A stretch of DNA of 20,212 bases, from assembly GCA_900546775.1 (NCBI GenBank), contig UREM01000037.1, forward strand, positions 1 to 20,212, in the 5' to 3' direction. The translations under genes and the position numbers were made by a program. Origin of the DNA: an uncultured Collinsella sp. GTDB taxonomy: Bacteria > Actinomycetota > Coriobacteriia > Coriobacteriales > Coriobacteriaceae. This document shows, in pieces, positions 17,171 to 20,212 of this stretch (positions within the stretch are counted from its first letter, which is position 1; the number at the start of each line of letters is the position of its first letter). The notes under the pieces are model-generated. The model was not told the DNA's origin and searched no databases. It saw only the letters and a list, made by a program, of their open reading frames with translations.

Positions 17171-17965
17171 CTAGGCGAGGCTCTCCAGCACGCGACGGAG
17201 CTCCTGCTGGACGGCGTGGTCGCGGTTACAACCCACCACGCGATCGGCCACCGCCTTAAGCGCGGGGCGCGCGTTTTCCATCGCGCAGCCCGTGCCGACA
17301 AAGCGAATGATCTCGTAGTCGTTCATCGAGTCGCCAAACGCCATGACCTCGTCGCGACCAATGCCGTAATGCTCCGCGAGCTGCGCGATACCCGAGGCCT
17401 TCGACACACCAGGCTGCATGGCATCAATCCACGCGTTGCCCGAAGGCGCAAAAGTAAAGAGCTGACCAAGTTCGCGCTGTAGTACGTAGGCGCTGTCCAT
17501 AACGGCACCGTCATCGCAAAAGATACTCGCCTTGATGATATTTACGCTGGGATCGGGCAGCTCCCAAATGCGTTCGGCATTGGGAAGGTCCTTATCGACC
17601 TCGCGCACGAACTTGCTCTCGTCATCGAGCAAAAAGGACTTGGTTCGGTCAAAGAGCGCAAGATGCAAATTGGGAAACGTCGCGACGGCCTGGGCGAGCC
17701 TTCGAATCGCCAGGTGCGAATACACCTCGCGGTCTACCATTTTGCCGTCGGCGAAGACCTGGGCACCGTTAGCGGCGACAAAGTCCATCTTGTCGCGAAC
17801 GGGCGCAAAGAACTCGCACAGGCGATCGTAGCGACGACCTGACGATGCGGCGAAATGCACGCCATGCTCGTGTAGCGCCAGAATCAGTTCGTAGGTCTCG
17901 GGAGGCACCTGGCCGTTTTCGTCAAGCAATGTGCCGTCCATATCGGATGCAATCAGTTTAAACAT
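17171..17965 (-). CDS. HAD-IIB (Cof-type) phosphatase
   Basis: 264 aa. Seen: motif I SDMDGTLLDE (Asp8, Asp10), motif II SSGR (about 41-44), motif III Lys189 in GVSKASGIAQL, and motif IV GDSMNDYEII (211-220). It is of the same C2B-capped Cof family as the gene it converges on, but differs in most cap residues, so the two are old paralogues and not a recent duplication. The substrate is unknown. AAGGGAG lies 7 bases before the ATG but is buried in the stem of the hairpin at 17971-18032. This may limit or regulate translation. Confidence 0.93.
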   Translation of the reverse strand: MFKLIASDMDGTLLDENGQVPPETYELILALHEHGVHFAASSGRRYDRLCEFFAPVRDKMDFVAANGAQVFADGKMVDREVYSHLAIRRLAQAVATFPNLHLALFDRTKSFLLDDESKFVREVDKDLPNAERIWELPDPSVNIIKASIFCDDGAVMDSAYVLQRELGQLFTFAPSGNAWIDAMQPGVSKASGIAQLAEHYGIGRDEVMAFGDSMNDYEIIRFVGTGCAMENARPALKAVADRVVGCNRDHAVQQELRRVLESLA

Positions 17966-17970
17966 AGAAA

Positions 17971-18032
17971 AGCTCCCTTCGGGCTTGTTGGAATCGAACG
18001 TGTATCCGATTCCAACGTACCCAAAGGGAGCT
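17971..18032 (-). promoter_or_regulatory. Long hairpin masking the SD of the HAD gene; terminator-like
   Basis: On the minus strand AGCTCCCTT (18024-18032) pairs with AAGGGAGCT (17971-17979), and GTTGGAATCG (18007-18016) pairs with CGATTCCAAC (17987-17996). Both stems are perfect, with a 10-base loop and a small internal loop between them. TTTTC follows the stem, so it can act as a terminator for adenine deaminase transcripts. The AAGGGAG SD of the HAD gene is part of the lower stem. Confidence 0.75.
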
Positions 18033-18136
18033 CAAATAAGACTCCGCGGACGTAAACGTTACATAGACCTGGCAAATAGCTCACGCGTGCCAGAGAGCCC
18101 ACGACCGCGGCGGCAGGCGACACGCCACCCCGATGA
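18033..18136. other. ade-HAD spacer, nothing recognised
   Basis: A 104-base gap after the ade stop with no gene. It includes a run of GC-rich sequence (about 18100-18125) without a clear stem-loop apart from the hairpin described separately. Confidence 0.4.
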
Positions 18137-19957
18137 CTAGTCGGCGTAGGTGAAGGTTGTAACGTCGAACATGCCCTCGGGGCGGATGCGGAGCGTCGGG
18201 ATAACCGGCAGGGGCAGGAAGATGATGCCCATGATGGGGTCGAGCGGCGGCTCAATACCCATGGCGCGTGCCTTGACCATAAAGTCGTCGTGCTGCGCGG
18301 CAACGTCCTCGGCCGTGCCTTCGCTCATAAGGCCACCGAGCGCCAGCGGAATGCGCGCCACGACCTCGCCGTTACGCACCAGCACGTGGCCGCCCTGGCC
18401 CACGGCCTCAACGGCAGCCATCATATCGGCCGCGTTGTCGCCCACCACGCACACGTTGTGCGAGTCGTGGCCGATCGTCGAGGCGATGGCACCGCCCGTA
18501 ATGGTAAAGCCACGCACCCAGCCGCGACCAATGTGCTTGCCAACAAGACCCAGGCCCGCAGGGCCATCACCGTCGGCCCCCTCGGCCTGCAGTGACAAGC
18601 CGCGGCCGTGGCGCTCGATCAGCATAATGCGGCGCAGGCCCTCGGCATTCTCGGGACGAGCCATGCCCGTGATGGCCTTGCCCGGCACCACGTCGATCAC
18701 GGCCTCGCCCGGCTTAAAGGCATAGTCGAACACGTCAAGCGATAGCTTCGGCAGCTTAACGGAAGCACGCAGCTCATCGGCAAGGGCCGCAACCTCGGCC
18801 ATCTCGGGTGCGATCTCGCCCACAAAGGTGCCGTCCTGCGCCACCAGAGCACCGGCGGCATATACGCGATGCGGAGCCGTGGCAAACGTCAGGTCGTTGA
18901 GTACCAGCAGGTCGGCACGCTTGCCCGGGGCGATGGCGCCACGCAGCTCGTGCGGGTCGCGGCAACCGTGGTCCAGGCCAAACGCCTCGGCCGTGGAGAG
19001 GGACGCCATAGAGATGGCAACCACGGGGTCGATACCGGCCTCGATAGCCACGCGACAGGCATTGTCGATCATGCCGGTCGCAAGCGCATCGGAAGGGGCG
19101 CGGTCGTCAGTCGCAAAGCAACAGCGGCGGGCGCGCGCGGGATTCTCCAGCAGCATCGGCGACAGGTTGGCCAGGTCATGGCTGCAGGTGCCCTCGCGCA
19201 GCATCACGTACATGCCACGAGACAGCTTGTCGAGCGCCTCCTCGGGAATCGTCGACTCATGGTCGGCGATAATGCCCGCCGCGGCATAGGCATTGAGGTC
19301 CTTGCCGGCAACGAGCGGCGCATGGCCGTCGACCTGCTTGGACGGCGTCTGGTTGGCAGCATCGATGCGAGCACAGGTCTCAGGATCGGCCATAAAGACA
19401 CCCGGCAGGTTCATCATCTCGCCCAGGCCAAAAACGTCGCCCGGATGCTCGGCAAAAAACGCCTGCATGTCAGCGGCGGTAATCACAGCGCCCGCTTGCT
19501 CATCGGGCAGCGCGGGCACGCACGAAGGCATCATGTACTTGATGGAGATGGGTGTACGGCGGCCGTCCTCGATCATAAAGCGCAGACCGTCCAGGCCCGC
19601 CACGTTGGCAATCTCGTGGCTGTCGGCAATGGCGGTGGTGGTACCGCGCGTCGCCGCCATGCGCGCATACTCGGCGGGGCGGATGTTCGAGGACTCAATG
19701 TGCAGATGTCCGTCGATAAAACCGGGGGCGAGATAGCGACCCTGGCAGTCGATAACCTCGGCAGCCTCATAGGTACCGGCGGCATCGTCGCGCCCGTTGT
19801 AGAGCACGCCGACGATTACGCCGTCCTTGACGGCAACGCTACCGGGCGCCACGCGCTGACCGTACACGTCGACAATCTGCGCATTGGCAAACAGCGTGTC
19901 GACGGGCACGCGGCCCTCGGCAGCGTCGATCACAGACCTCATGACCTCAACGGACAT
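18137..19957 (-). CDS. ade: Adenine deaminase
   Basis: 606 aa, near the usual length of about 580-600. It deaminates adenine to hypoxanthine and ammonia for purine salvage. Seen: an amidohydrolase barrel with PGFIDGHLHIESS (78-90, metal ligands His84 and His86), DSHEIANV (112-119), GHAPL (211-215), DHES (232-235) and TDDRAP (283-288); and a C-terminal Ade domain with FTITGGAIASTIGHDSHN. AAAGGAG is spaced 5 bases from the ATG. It is transcribed alone; the HAD gene downstream is behind the hairpin at 17971-18032. No purine riboswitch is visible in the leader. Confidence 0.95.
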   Translation of the reverse strand: MSVEVMRSVIDAAEGRVPVDTLFANAQIVDVYGQRVAPGSVAVKDGVIVGVLYNGRDDAAGTYEAAEVIDCQGRYLAPGFIDGHLHIESSNIRPAEYARMAATRGTTTAIADSHEIANVAGLDGLRFMIEDGRRTPISIKYMMPSCVPALPDEQAGAVITAADMQAFFAEHPGDVFGLGEMMNLPGVFMADPETCARIDAANQTPSKQVDGHAPLVAGKDLNAYAAAGIIADHESTIPEEALDKLSRGMYVMLREGTCSHDLANLSPMLLENPARARRCCFATDDRAPSDALATGMIDNACRVAIEAGIDPVVAISMASLSTAEAFGLDHGCRDPHELRGAIAPGKRADLLVLNDLTFATAPHRVYAAGALVAQDGTFVGEIAPEMAEVAALADELRASVKLPKLSLDVFDYAFKPGEAVIDVVPGKAITGMARPENAEGLRRIMLIERHGRGLSLQAEGADGDGPAGLGLVGKHIGRGWVRGFTITGGAIASTIGHDSHNVCVVGDNAADMMAAVEAVGQGGHVLVRNGEVVARIPLALGGLMSEGTAEDVAAQHDDFMVKARAMGIEPPLDPIMGIIFLPLPVIPTLRIRPEGMFDVTTFTYAD

Positions 19958-19983
19958 ACATACTCCTTTAACCGTAGAAATAA

Positions 19984-20011
19984 CTGCGGGGCGGACGGGC
20001 CTTCACCGCAG
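19984..20011 (-). promoter_or_regulatory. Leader hairpin of ade
   Basis: CTGCGG and CCGCAG (6 bp) enclose a 16-base GC-rich loop, followed on the minus strand by TTATTTC, then the SD. It lies inside the predicted leader. It may be an attenuator, but the U-run is short. Confidence 0.3.
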
Positions 20012-20024
20012 CAAGCCAATAGCC

Positions 20025-20052
20025 ATTGTATGCCCAAACGATGGGTCGGGAA
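20025..20052 (-). promoter_or_regulatory. ade: Promoter candidate for ade
   Basis: TTCCCG (20047-20052) and TACAAT (20025-20030) on the minus strand are 16 bases apart. The -10 is strong, the -35 poor. The predicted leader is about 60 bases. Confidence 0.4.
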
Positions 20053-20100
20053 TACACCCCCCTCCGCTTAACGGCACACGCCACCCCGCGCAATGAGAAG

Positions 20101-20146
20101 GAGTGTCCCCCTACGACTACTCATTTATGTCTGTCCCCAATGAGTA
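20101..20146. repeat. GGGGACA repeat unit with inverted ends (REP-like)
   Basis: GTGTCCCC (20103-20110) and CTGTCCCC (20131-20138) are two cores read on the plus strand as the complement of GGGGACA. TACTCAT (20118-20124) and ATGAGTA (20140-20146) form a perfect inverted repeat. The flanking 20147-20212 shows no gene start or stop I can defend; it may belong to the same intergenic element or to a gene continuing past the window. Confidence 0.5.
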
Positions 20147-20212
20147 CCCCGATGTTCTGGCAACGACAGCGAAAACCCGCCAGAGCGAGCAAGGTGCCTT
20201 GAAACGAGGCGG

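Noticed and set aside
17985..18016. tRNA-like T-loop (GTTCGATTC on the minus strand)
   Set aside because: No acceptor, D or anticodon arms fit around it; the sequence is explained by the long hairpin stems.
19958..20024. Purine riboswitch in the ade leader
   Set aside because: The conserved loop sequences of the purine aptamer are not present; only a simple 6-bp hairpin is seen.
18869..20071. 400-residue plus-strand open frame opposite ade
   Set aside because: It is a shadow of the ade gene, Arg/His/Gly-rich with no recognisable motif, and runs through the ade promoter region.
20147..20212. End of a partial gene at the right edge
   Set aside because: Short open stretches exist in all three minus-strand frames and all run into the repeat unit, so none can be chosen and no motif is recognised.

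Overview
The window comes from a GC-rich Gram-positive chromosome. The closest fit I can name is an intestinal Coriobacteriia member such as Collinsella. The grounds are a split transketolase pair, a secA-prfB pair, a cysteine-type L31, a Coriobacteria-like intergenic GGGGAC repeat family and recurrent TACAAT -10 boxes. The taxon is an inference from gene content, not a database result.

Left part (1-7165, all on the minus strand) is core metabolism and housekeeping. Reading in the direction of transcription: rpmE (L31 with a long Ala/Glu/Lys tail) and its terminator; an intergenic stretch with two GGGACAGG repeat units; secA, which overlaps prfB by one base; a terminator; a YitT-family membrane protein; and the two transketolase subunits, the second cut off by the window edge.

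Middle part (7352-14243) looks like an accessory island. A minus-strand operon encodes an ABC-2-type transporter: a double permease (about 740 aa), an ATPase whose gene overlaps the permease gene by 4 bases, and a permease-ATPase fusion. The three permease modules carry the same NGxGxxxYP motif, which suggests one ancestral module was duplicated. Divergent from it is a DUF2975-like membrane protein gene with a small Cro/CI-type regulator. A 7+7 bp palindrome lies in the shared promoter region. Directly behind the regulator stop codon lies the catalytic half of a tyrosine recombinase without its N-terminal domain, then about 300 bases of hairpin-rich DNA without genes.

Right part (14244-20212) returns to core genes: an ACT-domain protein and citrate synthase on the plus strand, a strong terminator, two convergent HAD (Cof-type) phosphatases separated by a cluster of GGGGACGTTC repeats, and adenine deaminase (minus strand). 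The second HAD gene has its Shine-Dalgarno sequence buried in a long hairpin that also looks like a terminator for the adenine deaminase gene. No rRNA, tRNA or CRISPR array was found.

Most notable points: the triplicated permease module system with its palindromic operator and regulator; an SPT tripeptide in place of SPF in release factor 2; the SD-sequestering hairpin before the HAD gene; the REP-like GGGGAC repeats; and the decapitated integrase joined to the regulator gene.
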